Assembly: GCA_002375695.1 (NCBI GenBank)
Contig: DFMO01000011.1
Location: 322,523-386,522, forward strand
Origin: Flavobacteriaceae bacterium UBA3591
Lineage (GTDB): Bacteria; Bacteroidota; Bacteroidia; Flavobacteriales; Flavobacteriaceae
Length of the DNA: 64,000 nucleotides
Direction of reading: 5' to 3'
The position numbers and the translations under genes were made by a program. Positions 17,961-27,188 of this stretch are shown here, piece by piece. A model generated the notes under the pieces. It searched no databases. It was not told where the DNA came from and saw only the letters and a list, made by a program, of their open reading frames with translations. Each line of letters begins with the position of its first letter. Within the stretch, counting starts at the first letter, position 1.

Positions 17961-19319
17961 ATGTTCAACTTTAAATCGGTTTTGTTTAAAGTAAATTTTA
18001 TATACCTCATAATTCTATGTACGCTAATTTCCTGCGGAAAAGATGATGGCCCACAAGCTGTTATCGAGCCCGAAATTAATGCCGAAGTAGAACTAGTAAA
18101 AACCTTTGGCGGAAGCGGTATAGACGAAGCCGTATCAGTAGTAGAAGCTGCAGATGGCAACTATCTAATTTTGGGTACAACCCGCAGTTCCGATGGCGAT
18201 ATAACAGATAGGTCTGGAAATGATAGCGATTTTTGGTTGTTAAAAGTAACGAAAGAAGGAGAAAAAATTTGGAGCAAAACTTATGGAGGCAGCGACGACG
18301 AAAGCGCCGCCCGAATTACAAAAACCAATGATGGTGGTTTTCTATTAAGTGGCTACACAACAAGTAACGATGGCGACATATCTCAAAACGCTGGCTTCCA
18401 AGATTACTGGATTGTAAAAATAGATGCTGGTGGTGCTATTGTATGGGAAAAAACATATGGTTTTTCTGGTAGCGATCAAGCTTTTAAAGCATTTCAAACT
18501 TCAGATGGAGGTTATTTTATTACTGGATATTTTGATGTTTCGGCTAGTGGTGGTGCCGGAAATGACGCCAATCGCGGGGTACTGCACGGCGTAGGCGAAT
18601 ATTGGGGAATAAAACTCCATCCAGATGGCTCTACCCAGTGGCGACGATATTTTGGCGGAAGCAATAACGACCGTAGTTACGACGCTCTTGAAACTGCCGA
18701 CGGAGGTTTTTTAATGACCGGAACTTCAGAAAGTGAAGACTTTGATAAAACCGATTATAAAGGCAGTTATGATTATTGGGCTGTTAGAATTTCTGCAAAT
18801 GGAGATTTACTGTGGACTAAATCTTTTGGCGGCGATGAAATAGACAATTCATACGCAGCAGTTAAAACACAAGATGGCAATTATATCATGGTTGGCGACT
18901 CACGCAGTAACGATCAGGATGTTACTTCACCCCGTGGTAATGCCGATGCTTGGCTAGTAAAGTTTAACGATAACGGCGAAAAAATATGGCAAAAATCGTA
19001 CGGTGGTAGCCAGTTTGATACGGCTCACTCTATAATTCAACGCAGCAATGGCGATTTTATATTAAGCGGTCATAGCCGCAGCGCAGACGGCGATCTTCAA
19101 TCCAACAACGGTTTAAACGATGTTTGGGTGTTAATTTTAGATAGCCAAGGCAACTTAAAGCACCAAAACAGCATTGGAGGTTCAAACATCGATTTTGCTT
19201 CTGAAGCGATTGAAACTTCAGACAACAAAATACTGGTTGTCGGCAATACAGAAAGCAGTGATTTTGATATTCCTTTAAATAAAGGGGCAAAAGACTTTTT
19301 GATGATTAAGTTGAAATAA
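17961..19319 (+). CDS. Lipoprotein with seven ~58-residue repeats (predicted seven-bladed propeller)
   Basis: 452 residues. Lipoprotein signal with lipobox LISC (Cys26). After a short linker the whole protein is a repeat array. Each unit opens with a (Y/F)GGS-type turn followed by D, then DGG(F/Y)(L/I)xxG, S(S/N)DGD, DxW(L/V)xK and GxxxWxK. I count seven units, opening at FGGSGIDEA, YGGSDDESA, YGFSGSDQA, FGGSNNDRS, FGGDEIDNS, YGGSQFDTA and IGGSNIDFA. Seven is the usual blade number of a closed beta-propeller. No enzyme motif is seen. It starts 20 bases after the choice-of-anchor B gene and precedes the MbnP-like gene by 28 bases. Confidence 0.7.
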   Translation: MFNFKSVLFKVNFIYLIILCTLISCGKDDGPQAVIEPEINAEVELVKTFGGSGIDEAVSVVEAADGNYLILGTTRSSDGDITDRSGNDSDFWLLKVTKEGEKIWSKTYGGSDDESAARITKTNDGGFLLSGYTTSNDGDISQNAGFQDYWIVKIDAGGAIVWEKTYGFSGSDQAFKAFQTSDGGYFITGYFDVSASGGAGNDANRGVLHGVGEYWGIKLHPDGSTQWRRYFGGSNNDRSYDALETADGGFLMTGTSESEDFDKTDYKGSYDYWAVRISANGDLLWTKSFGGDEIDNSYAAVKTQDGNYIMVGDSRSNDQDVTSPRGNADAWLVKFNDNGEKIWQKSYGGSQFDTAHSIIQRSNGDFILSGHSRSADGDLQSNNGLNDVWVLILDSQGNLKHQNSIGGSNIDFASEAIETSDNKILVVGNTESSDFDIPLNKGAKDFLMIKLK

Positions 19320-19347
19320 ACACCGCTGCAACAGCGTTTTATATATT

Positions 19348-20184
19348 ATGAAACAAATTACAATCCTTTTTATATTTATCCTCACAATTGTTGGCTGTAG
19401 TAATAACGACGAGCCAGAAACCGAAATTGTAGGCTGTACAGATCCCACTGCTTTAAATTACAATCCCGCCGCAAATACAGACGATGGCTCTTGTACCTAC
19501 GAAAAAAACATTACAATTTCATTTACGCAAAATTGGGATGGCAATGAAATTTCGGCAGCCGACCTTAACACAACCGAATTTGTAAACGAAGCTGGAAACC
19601 TTTTGACGATTGCTCGGTTGCGTTACTTAATCTCTCGTATTGCTTTAAAAAAAGATGACGGTAGTACTATTAATTTTGAAGAATACAATTTGGTCGACCT
19701 TTCAAATAACGACAGCCGCACACTAACCCTTTCAACGCCTGTAACTACGGGCGAGTATACCGGCATTAGCTTTATTTACGGTTTTTCCGAAGAAGATAAT
19801 ATTAGTGGCGAATATCGCGATTTAAACGACGCAGACTGGAATTGGCCAACAATGCTCGGCGGCGGGTATCACTTTTTGCAACTCGATGGCACGTTTAACG
19901 ATTCCAATGGCAACATACAACCCTACAATTTTCACAATGGTACGGCACGTGTAAGCGACGGTATTTTTGAACAAAATTTTATCGCTTTCGATTTTGATGT
20001 AGATTTTACAATTTCAGATAATGCTACCATTGAAATTAATATGAATATTTCAGAATGGTTTAAAAATCCACTTACTTGGGATTTAAACGATCGAAGCACC
20101 GATTTAATGATGAATTACGACGCTCAAAAGGATATGCAGCGCAATGGCAAATCTGTTTTTAGCGTAGGAGAAATTTTACAATAG
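19348..20184 (+). CDS. MbnP-like lipoprotein
   Basis: 278 residues; lipobox IVGC (Cys17). Residues 28-52 carry the Bacteroidota motif GCTDPTALNYNP ... DDGSC. From residue 54 the chain matches the MbnP family (metallo-mystery-pair proteins): ISFTQNWDGNEI, RLRYLISRIALKKDDG, YNLVDLS, and DWNWPTMLGGGYHFLQLDG at about 170-188. In Methylosinus an MbnP is the partner of a di-heme MbnH that oxidises one of its tryptophans to kynurenine; the Trp-rich segment seen here is a candidate, but I cannot identify the modified Trp. The MbnH-like gene follows after four bases. Confidence 0.75.
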   Translation: MKQITILFIFILTIVGCSNNDEPETEIVGCTDPTALNYNPAANTDDGSCTYEKNITISFTQNWDGNEISAADLNTTEFVNEAGNLLTIARLRYLISRIALKKDDGSTINFEEYNLVDLSNNDSRTLTLSTPVTTGEYTGISFIYGFSEEDNISGEYRDLNDADWNWPTMLGGGYHFLQLDGTFNDSNGNIQPYNFHNGTARVSDGIFEQNFIAFDFDVDFTISDNATIEINMNISEWFKNPLTWDLNDRSTDLMMNYDAQKDMQRNGKSVFSVGEILQ

Positions 20185-20188
20185 CCAA

Positions 20189-21292
20189 ATGATGAGTTGG
20201 AGAAAATACACCATTAAATTTGCCCTGACGTTTTGCGTATTGGGTGGTTTATTTGCGTGTTCTTCAAACGATTCTGAAATTTTAGAACCCGAAGAAGTTT
20301 ATACCCCAACGCCCAAACCCCTCGATGTTCCGCCTATTTTGGAGCGATTATTACCGCCGCCATCTGTACCCGTAGATAACCCACAAACGGTGGAAGGAAT
20401 TGCTCTTGGGAAAAAATTATTTTTTGATCCAATTCTCTCTGGTGATGGCACACAATCTTGCGCCTCTTGCCATAAACCCGATAACGGATTTACAGATAAC
20501 AACCGTTTTAGCACCGGTATAGACGGTATTGAAGGCACGAGAAATTCAATGCCAATTTTTAATTTGGCTTGGAATAGAGACAACAAGTTTTTTTGGGACG
20601 GCCGCGCCACAAGTTTAGAAATACAGGCTTTAGAACCTGTAACTAATCCCGTCGAAATGCACAACAGCTGGGAAAATGCCATTAGCAGTCTTCAAAATCA
20701 CCCGCAATATCCAACGCTTTATCAGGAAGCTTTTGGCACAAAGACCATTACAAAAGAACTCACAGCAAAAGCAATTGCTCAATTTGAAAGAACACTCATT
20801 TCGGCCAATTCGCCTTTTGATAAATATTTATTAGGCGAAGGTACACTTACCGAACAAGAACTTAGAGGGTTCCAAATTTTTATGGACGAATCTCGCGGCG
20901 ATTGTTTTCACTGTCACGGTAATGACAACAGTCCGCTGTGGACCGACAATAAATTTCACAACAATGGATTGGACGCTATTATTACCGACAAAGGTTTGGG
21001 TAATGTAACGGGCGATCCCAATCACGATGGCCTATTTAAATCGCCATCACTTCGCAACCTGGCGTATACCGCTCCATATATGCACGATGGGCGTTTTGAA
21101 ACTTTAGATGAGGTTATAAACCATTATAGTGAAGGTTTAGTTTATTCTAGAACGATAGACCCGCTTATGAAAGCTGTATCTCGCGGTGGTGTGCAACTAT
21201 CGCCTTCAGAAAAAGCCGACTTAAAAGCATTTCTTTTGTCGCTTTCAGATCCATCTTTTATCGCTAATCCCGACTTTCAAAACATAAATTAA
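20189..21292 (+). CDS. MbnH-like di-heme cytochrome c peroxidase family lipoprotein
   Basis: 367 residues. Lipobox FAC with Cys24. Two c-type haem motifs, CASCH (91-95) and CFHCH (239-243), in the arrangement of the bacterial cytochrome c peroxidase/MauG superfamily. Other family segments are GLGKKLFFDP-like (ALGKKLFFDP, 72-80), FWDGRA (135-140), and FKSPSLRNLAYTAPYMHDGRF near the C-terminus, which supplies the distal residues. Adjacent to an MbnP gene, so it is more likely an MbnH tryptophan-modifying enzyme than a plain peroxidase. It would act in the periplasm or on the outer membrane. Last gene of its cluster. Confidence 0.85.
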   Translation: MMSWRKYTIKFALTFCVLGGLFACSSNDSEILEPEEVYTPTPKPLDVPPILERLLPPPSVPVDNPQTVEGIALGKKLFFDPILSGDGTQSCASCHKPDNGFTDNNRFSTGIDGIEGTRNSMPIFNLAWNRDNKFFWDGRATSLEIQALEPVTNPVEMHNSWENAISSLQNHPQYPTLYQEAFGTKTITKELTAKAIAQFERTLISANSPFDKYLLGEGTLTEQELRGFQIFMDESRGDCFHCHGNDNSPLWTDNKFHNNGLDAIITDKGLGNVTGDPNHDGLFKSPSLRNLAYTAPYMHDGRFETLDEVINHYSEGLVYSRTIDPLMKAVSRGGVQLSPSEKADLKAFLLSLSDPSFIANPDFQNIN

Positions 21293-21410
21293 ATTCAGCT
21301 TTTAGTTGAATTATTTCAGATATAAAATAATACTATTTCAGTATCATTTTTTACTATAACTCCATAGGTTTAATTTCGCGCTTCGGTATGGTTAAACGTC
21401 CGAATTGATG

Positions 21411-21418
21411 TATATTTG
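21411..21418 (+). promoter_or_regulatory. Probable -7 box of the SUF operon
   Basis: TATATTTG followed by C, a full TAnnTTTG match, 26 bases before the sufA ATG. A TTTG box at the right distance is not clear. Confidence 0.55.
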
Positions 21419-21444
21419 CGGTCTAATTTAGAATTAATCTATAT

Positions 21445-21774
21445 ATGATTAAAGTAAGTGAAACTGCAAAAACTAAAATTGCCCAATTAATGGCCGAAGA
21501 AGGCTTTAATATTGGTAGCGATTACGTGCGCGTGGGAGTAAAAAGTGGCGGCTGTTCGGGCCTTAGCTACGAGTTAAAATTTGATCATACCATAGGCGAA
21601 AATGACAAGCTGGTAGAAGACGATCAAGTAAAAATAGCTGTTGACAAACAAAGCTTTTTATATTTAGTAGGCACCACCTTAGAATACAGCGGTGGTCTTA
21701 ACGGAAAAGGATTTGTATTTAATAATCCAAACGCCAACAGAACTTGTGGCTGCGGAGAATCTTTTTCACTATAA
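21445..21774 (+). CDS. sufA: A-type iron-sulfur carrier (SufA/IscA/HesB family)
   Basis: 109 residues. It receives and passes on Fe-S clusters. The three conserved cysteines are present: Cys37 in GGCSGLSYEL, and Cys101 and Cys103 in TCGCGESF. First gene of the SUF operon; sufB follows after 13 bases. Sequence alone does not separate SufA, IscA and ErpA; the context argues for the SUF role. Confidence 0.9.
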   Translation: MIKVSETAKTKIAQLMAEEGFNIGSDYVRVGVKSGGCSGLSYELKFDHTIGENDKLVEDDQVKIAVDKQSFLYLVGTTLEYSGGLNGKGFVFNNPNANRTCGCGESFSL

Positions 21775-21787
21775 AAATTAATTGAAG

Positions 21788-23236
21788 ATGAGTAAGTATA
21801 CTGAAGACGACTTAAAAAAAGAATTAGAAACTAAAGAATACGAATACGGTTTTTATACTGATATAGAATCTGATACCTTTCCTAATGGATTGAATGAAGA
21901 TGTAGTTCGTGCTATTTCTAAAAAGAAAGAAGAACCCGAGTGGATGACCGAATGGCGCTTAGAAGCTTTTCGAGTTTGGCAAGAAATGGAAGAACCAGAT
22001 TGGGCAAACGTAAATTACGAAAAACCTAATTTTCAAAATATTTCTTATTACTCTGCCCCAAACAAAAAGCCAAAATACAACAGTTTGGACGAGGTAGACC
22101 CAGAGCTTTTAGACACTTTTAAAAGATTGGGAATTTCTATCGATGAACAAAAAAAACTAGCTGGGGTAGCCGTAGATATTGTAATGGACTCGGTATCTGT
22201 GGCAACCACGTTTAAAAAGACCCTTAATGAAAAAGGGATAATTTTTTGTCCAATCTCTGAGGCTATTAGAGAACACCCCGAGTTGGTTAAAAAATACCTG
22301 GGAACCGTAGTGCCCCAACGCGACAATTTTTACGCGGCACTAAATAGCGCAGTGTTTAGCGATGGTTCGTTTTGCTATATTCCAAAAGGCGTTCGTTGCC
22401 CAATGGAACTATCTACCTATTTTAGAATTAACCAAGCCGGAACAGGACAGTTTGAAAGAACACTTGTTATTGCAGACGAGGGTAGTTATGTAAGTTATTT
22501 GGAAGGTTGTACGGCTCCAAGTCGTGATGAAAACCAATTACACGCAGCGGTAGTAGAATTAATTGCGTTAGACGACGCCGAGATAAAATATTCGACCGTT
22601 CAAAACTGGTATCCGGGTGATAAAGAAGGAAAGGGAGGCGTTTATAATTTTGTTACCAAAAGAGGTATTTGTGAGAAAAATGCTAAAATTTCTTGGACGC
22701 AAGTAGAAACAGGAAGTGCTGTAACCTGGAAATATCCAAGCTGCATCTTAAAAGGCGATAATTCAATAGGTGAATTTTATTCAATTGCTGTTACCAATGA
22801 TTTTCAGCAGGCAGATACGGGAACTAAAATGATTCACCTAGGAAAAAACACCCGAAGTACTATTATTTCGAAAGGTATTTCTGCCGGCCAATCACAAAAC
22901 AGTTATCGCGGATTGGTAAAAATTATGCCCAATGCCGATAACGCTCGAAATTTCTCGCAGTGCGATTCGCTTTTAATGGGTAATAATTGTGGTGCGCACA
23001 CCTTCCCATATATTGAAGCAAAAAACAAATCGGCACAAATTGAACACGAGGCTACAACAAGTAAAATTGGGGAAGATCAAATTTTCTATTGTAACCAACG
23101 CGGTATCGATACCGAAAAAGCAATTGCTTTAATAGTAAATGGTTTTAGTAAAGAAGTATTAAACAAGCTCCCTATGGAATTTGCCGTAGAAGCTCAAAAA
23201 TTATTAGAAATAAGTTTAGAAGGATCTGTGGGTTAA
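21788..23236 (+). CDS. sufB: Fe-S cluster assembly scaffold SufB
   Basis: 482 residues from ATG 21788; an in-frame TTG six bases upstream is less likely. Core of the SufBC2D scaffold on which clusters are built. Characteristic segments are SVATTFKKTL, GVRCPMELSTYFRIN, EGCTAPSRDENQLHAAVVE, TVQNWYPGD and the C-terminal FPYIEAKNKSAQIEHEATTSKIGEDQIFYC, whose Cys and Glu/His residues are used in cluster assembly. Part of sufA-B-lipoprotein-C-D-S. Confidence 0.95.
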   Translation: MSKYTEDDLKKELETKEYEYGFYTDIESDTFPNGLNEDVVRAISKKKEEPEWMTEWRLEAFRVWQEMEEPDWANVNYEKPNFQNISYYSAPNKKPKYNSLDEVDPELLDTFKRLGISIDEQKKLAGVAVDIVMDSVSVATTFKKTLNEKGIIFCPISEAIREHPELVKKYLGTVVPQRDNFYAALNSAVFSDGSFCYIPKGVRCPMELSTYFRINQAGTGQFERTLVIADEGSYVSYLEGCTAPSRDENQLHAAVVELIALDDAEIKYSTVQNWYPGDKEGKGGVYNFVTKRGICEKNAKISWTQVETGSAVTWKYPSCILKGDNSIGEFYSIAVTNDFQQADTGTKMIHLGKNTRSTIISKGISAGQSQNSYRGLVKIMPNADNARNFSQCDSLLMGNNCGAHTFPYIEAKNKSAQIEHEATTSKIGEDQIFYCNQRGIDTEKAIALIVNGFSKEVLNKLPMEFAVEAQKLLEISLEGSVG

Positions 23237-23293
23237 TTACAGCCAATAGGATTGCATTTTTATTAATTTAATCATCAAACCAATATTATTATT

Positions 23294-23713
23294 ATGAAAA
23301 AGATCATTTTAATGCTAACGCTTTCAATAGCAATTTTTTCTTGTAAAAATCCGGAAGAAAAAATTAATGATACAGACCAAAATAATACCACCGAAGAAAC
23401 CGCAAAAGCAGAAAATGTAAAATCTTATAAAGGAGATTATATAGACAGCAATGGGGCTTTGGTACTTATGGGCACAGATTTTATCTACGGCGTAAAACGC
23501 AACGATGTTTCAGAACAACTTTCAAAAAGAGTTGCCTCTGTTAAACAAAACGATTACGATATGGTAAATGTAGTTGTACGTGGCGTGGTTTCTAAAAACC
23601 AAGATAAAGAAAGCGAATGGGAAGAGATTATAACTATAAATGAAATTGTAAGGGTAAGTGATGCCCCTTCCGAAGCAGATATAAAATTTGAAGAATCAGC
23701 AAAGAATAAATAA
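23294..23713 (+). CDS. Small lipoprotein embedded in the SUF operon
   Basis: 139 residues. Lipoprotein signal with lipobox AIFSC (Cys17), then an acidic, Thr/Asn/Glu-rich linker to about residue 45, then a compact folded part (YKGDYIDSNGALVLMGTDFIYGVKRND ... VVVRGVVSK ... ITINEIVRVSDAP). The tail resembles small OB-like or NlpE-like domains; I do not recognise a family. It lies between sufB and sufC in the same direction; its stop overlaps nothing and sufC begins one base after it. Codon use looks like the neighbours. Function unknown. Confidence 0.65.
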   Translation: MKKIILMLTLSIAIFSCKNPEEKINDTDQNNTTEETAKAENVKSYKGDYIDSNGALVLMGTDFIYGVKRNDVSEQLSKRVASVKQNDYDMVNVVVRGVVSKNQDKESEWEEIITINEIVRVSDAPSEADIKFEESAKNK

Positions 23714-23714
23714 T

Positions 23715-24464
23715 ATGTTAAAAATAAAAGATTTACACGCGGGATTAGAAGGAAAGGATATACTACAAGGTATAAACTTAGATGTTAAAGCTGGCGAAGT
23801 ACACGCAATAATGGGCCCTAACGGTTCTGGAAAAAGTACTTTGGCTTCCGTTGTGGCAGGAAAGGAAGAATTTGATATTACAAAAGGTGAAATCGATTTT
23901 AATGATGAAGATATTACCGAAATGGATCCTGAAGAAAGAGCACATAAAGGTATCTTTTTATCATTTCAATACCCAGTTGAAATACCTGGGGTTTCGGTTA
24001 CCAATTTCATTAAAACAGCAATTAACGAAACGCGCAAATCGCAAGGACTTGAAGATATGCCAGCTTCTGAAATGCTAAAAATGATTAAAGACAAAGCCGC
24101 AATGTTAGAAATTGACAGAAAATTTCTTTCTCGTTCGCTAAACGAAGGATTTTCGGGAGGTGAGAAAAAGCGAAATGAAATCTTTCAAATGGCAATGTTA
24201 GAGCCAAAATTAGCCATCCTCGACGAAACAGATTCGGGATTAGACATCGACGCTTTAAAAGTTGTCGCTAATGGCGTAAATAAGTTAAAGAGCGAAGACA
24301 ATGCAGTACTCCTTATTACGCACTACCAGCGCCTATTAGATTATATAGTACCAGACTATGTGCACGTGCTTATGGACGGGAAAATTGTAAAATCTGGCAC
24401 TAAAGAATTAGCTTACGAGCTAGAAGAAAAAGGATACGATTGGATTAAAGAAGAAATGGTATAA
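23715..24464 (+). CDS. sufC: Fe-S cluster assembly ATPase SufC
   Basis: 249 residues from ATG 23715 (MLKIKDLHAGLEGKDIL), the normal SufC start; nine upstream in-frame codons belong to the end of the lipoprotein gene in another frame. ABC-type ATPase. Walker A GPNGSGKST (34-42), Q-loop FQYP, signature FSGGEKKRNEI, Walker B AILDETDSGLDIDAL and switch His in ITHYQR. It drives conformational change in SufBD during cluster assembly. Confidence 0.96.
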   Translation: MLKIKDLHAGLEGKDILQGINLDVKAGEVHAIMGPNGSGKSTLASVVAGKEEFDITKGEIDFNDEDITEMDPEERAHKGIFLSFQYPVEIPGVSVTNFIKTAINETRKSQGLEDMPASEMLKMIKDKAAMLEIDRKFLSRSLNEGFSGGEKKRNEIFQMAMLEPKLAILDETDSGLDIDALKVVANGVNKLKSEDNAVLLITHYQRLLDYIVPDYVHVLMDGKIVKSGTKELAYELEEKGYDWIKEEMV

Positions 24465-24519
24465 ACACCCCCCTTCTACTTTAACAACAATAATCCTAAA
24501 CTTGAAATAAGAATTCATT

Positions 24520-25833
24520 ATGAGTTTTAAAGACAAATTATTATCATCATATATCGCACTCGAAGACTATTTAGAATTCGATTCGCCTTTGCATGATATA
24601 CGCAATGAAGCAATAAAGAATTTTGAGGAAAAAGGTTTTCCTACAAAAAAAGACGAAGCGTGGAAATATACATCGCTTAAAAGTTTACTTAAACCAGACT
24701 ATAGCGTATATTCTAATAAAGAAAGGAATGTTGAATTAAAAAACGTTCGCAAGTACTTTTTACACGAAATAGACACTTACAAATTGGTATTTGTAGACGG
24801 CGTGTACAGCTCATTTCTTTCTGAAACTACGCACGATACATTAGATGTTTGTTTAATGTCGGCTGCGCTTAACAAAAGTAAATATAAGCCAGTTATTGAA
24901 GCCTACTTCAATAAAACTGCAAAAAGCGATAGTTTAACGTCGCTTAACACGGCTTTTACAAAAGAAGGGGCGTATATTCATATTCCCGCCCATAAAGAGG
25001 TTGAAAAGCCTATCGAGATTATTAACTTCTCTACCGGAAATGAAGACGCTATTTTCTTACAACCGCGTAACTTAATTGTTGTGGGTGAAAACGCTCACGT
25101 TCAAATTATTGAAAGACACCAAAGTCTTTCTAATAATGAAGTATTAACCAACTCGGTGACCGAAATCTTTGCTGAAAAACGCGCCTATGTTGATTATTAC
25201 AAAATTCAAAACGATGTTTCAACAGCTTCGTTAATTGACAATACGTATATTTCGCAACAACGCGATACCGTATGCCGTGTGCACACTTTTTCTTTTGGTG
25301 GAAAGTTAGTTCGAAACAACCTCAACTATTTCCAACACGGAGAACACACAGATTCAACATTAAAAGGAATTACCATTCTTGAAGGCAAACAACACGTTGA
25401 TCACAATACCTTAGTGCACCATACCGCACCAAATTGCGAAAGTCACCAAGATTATAAAGGTTTATTTGCCGAAGCATCTATAGGTGTGTTTAACGGAAAA
25501 ATTGTTGTTGAAAAAGACGCTCAAAAAATTGATGCTTTTCAACAAAACAACAATATTTTAATAGATGATAAAGCCACAATTAATGCCAAGCCGCAATTAG
25601 AAATTTTTGCCGACGATGTTAAGTGTTCGCACGGTTGTACCATTGGGCAGTTTGACGAAGAAGCATTGTTTTACCTTCGCAGTCGCGGAATTGGCCTAAA
25701 AGAATCGCGCGCTTTATTAATGTATGCTTTTGCCAATACAGTTTTAGAAAGTGTAAAAATACCCGAACTTAAAACACGTATTAACAAGCTTATCGCAAAT
25801 AAGATTGGTGTAAGCTTAGGCTTCGAATTGTAA
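24520..25833 (+). CDS. sufD: Fe-S cluster assembly protein SufD
   Basis: 437 residues, paralogue of SufB and its scaffold partner. Recognised by GFPTKKDEAWKYTSLKSLL at the start, IHIPAHKEVEKPIEIIN, and the C-terminal ADDVKCSHGCTIGQFDEEALFYLRSRGI, which contains the conserved His/Cys interface residues. Located between sufC and sufS, as expected. Confidence 0.95.
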   Translation: MSFKDKLLSSYIALEDYLEFDSPLHDIRNEAIKNFEEKGFPTKKDEAWKYTSLKSLLKPDYSVYSNKERNVELKNVRKYFLHEIDTYKLVFVDGVYSSFLSETTHDTLDVCLMSAALNKSKYKPVIEAYFNKTAKSDSLTSLNTAFTKEGAYIHIPAHKEVEKPIEIINFSTGNEDAIFLQPRNLIVVGENAHVQIIERHQSLSNNEVLTNSVTEIFAEKRAYVDYYKIQNDVSTASLIDNTYISQQRDTVCRVHTFSFGGKLVRNNLNYFQHGEHTDSTLKGITILEGKQHVDHNTLVHHTAPNCESHQDYKGLFAEASIGVFNGKIVVEKDAQKIDAFQQNNNILIDDKATINAKPQLEIFADDVKCSHGCTIGQFDEEALFYLRSRGIGLKESRALLMYAFANTVLESVKIPELKTRINKLIANKIGVSLGFEL

Positions 25834-25914
25834 AATTTTTTCGCAAATAATTGTCTTTTTCTTTAAAGTTTCAGTTTAAAGAAATTGCAGTTATTAATTT
25901 TTAAATACTTTAAA

Positions 25915-27132
25915 ATGTCTTTTAATATCCAGAAAATACGCAATGATTTCCCTATCCTTTCAAGAGAGGTTAATGGGCACCCTCTTGTGTATCTGGACAA
26001 TGCAGCAACATCGCAAAAGCCAAAACAAGTAATTGATGCTATTGTAGATTATTACAGCAATTACAATGCAAATATTCATCGTGGGGTACACACGCTTTCG
26101 CAAGAAGCTACCGATGCTTACGAGGCAGCGCGAAAAAAACTACAAGAACATTTTAACGCAAAATATTTACACGAAATTATCTTTACCGCAGGGACTACCC
26201 ACGGTATTAACCTTGTGGCCAATGGTTTTGCTGAAATCTTAAAAAAAGATGATGAAGTAATAGTTTCTGCGATGGAACACCATAGCAATATTGTGCCTTG
26301 GCAAATGCTTTGTGAAAAAACAGGGGCTGTTTTAAAAGTCATTCCAATGAATGAAGAAGGAGAGTTAATTTTATCGGAATACGAAAAACTACTCTCTAAT
26401 AAAACAAAACTGGTTTTTGTAAATCATATCTCGAACGCTTTGGGAACAATTAACCCAATTGAAAAAATTATTCAAAAAGCACACGAATACAATGCGGCTG
26501 TATTGATAGATGGCGCTCAATCTTGTTCGCATATAAAACCAGACTTACAAAAATTAGACGTAGATTTTTACGTAACCTCAGCCCACAAAATGTGTGGCCC
26601 AACGGGGGTAGGTATACTCTATATGAAAGAAAGTTGGGGTAAAAAGCTTCCACCCTACCAAGGAGGAGGCGAAATGATTGCCGAGGTTACTTTTGAAAAA
26701 ACAACCTATGCAGTCTTACCTCATAAATTTGAAGCAGGTACGCCAAATATTTGTGGTGGTATTGCCTTTGGCGCTGCAATAGACTATTTAAACAATATAG
26801 GTTTTGAGGCTATTGTTAAACACGAAGACCAACTTTTAAAATATGCTACCGAACAATTATTAGCAATTCCCGGGCTAACAATTTACGGCACAGGACAAGC
26901 GAAAACATCGGTGGTTTCATTTAATATTGAAGGGATTCATCCATACGATATTGGTACAATAGTAGATAAGTTAGGGATTGCCGTACGCACCGGTCATCAC
27001 TGTGCCCAACCTATAATGGATTTTTATAAAATCCCGGGAACGGTACGCGCTTCTTTTGCCTTTTACAACACTGTAGAAGAGGTAGATGCCTTGGTAAAGG
27101 CGGTGCAAAAAGCTAAAATGATGTTAAGTTAA
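25915..27132 (+). CDS. sufS: Cysteine desulfurase SufS
   Basis: 405 residues from ATG 25915 (MSFNIQKIRNDFPIL); the ten codons upstream are unlikely to be translated. PLP enzyme that takes sulfur from cysteine. PLP Lys225 in SAHKMCGPTG, substrate-contact segment YLDNAATSQKP, and the active-site persulfide Cys363 in RTGHHCAQP, the short-loop arrangement of SufS (group II). SufE, encoded two genes on, is its sulfur acceptor. Confidence 0.95.
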   Translation: MSFNIQKIRNDFPILSREVNGHPLVYLDNAATSQKPKQVIDAIVDYYSNYNANIHRGVHTLSQEATDAYEAARKKLQEHFNAKYLHEIIFTAGTTHGINLVANGFAEILKKDDEVIVSAMEHHSNIVPWQMLCEKTGAVLKVIPMNEEGELILSEYEKLLSNKTKLVFVNHISNALGTINPIEKIIQKAHEYNAAVLIDGAQSCSHIKPDLQKLDVDFYVTSAHKMCGPTGVGILYMKESWGKKLPPYQGGGEMIAEVTFEKTTYAVLPHKFEAGTPNICGGIAFGAAIDYLNNIGFEAIVKHEDQLLKYATEQLLAIPGLTIYGTGQAKTSVVSFNIEGIHPYDIGTIVDKLGIAVRTGHHCAQPIMDFYKIPGTVRASFAFYNTVEEVDALVKAVQKAKMMLS

Positions 27133-27188
27133 TCCATTGCTTAAAGTTAAAACATGACCTTTGAAGTTCACGTTTAAAATTTTAAATT

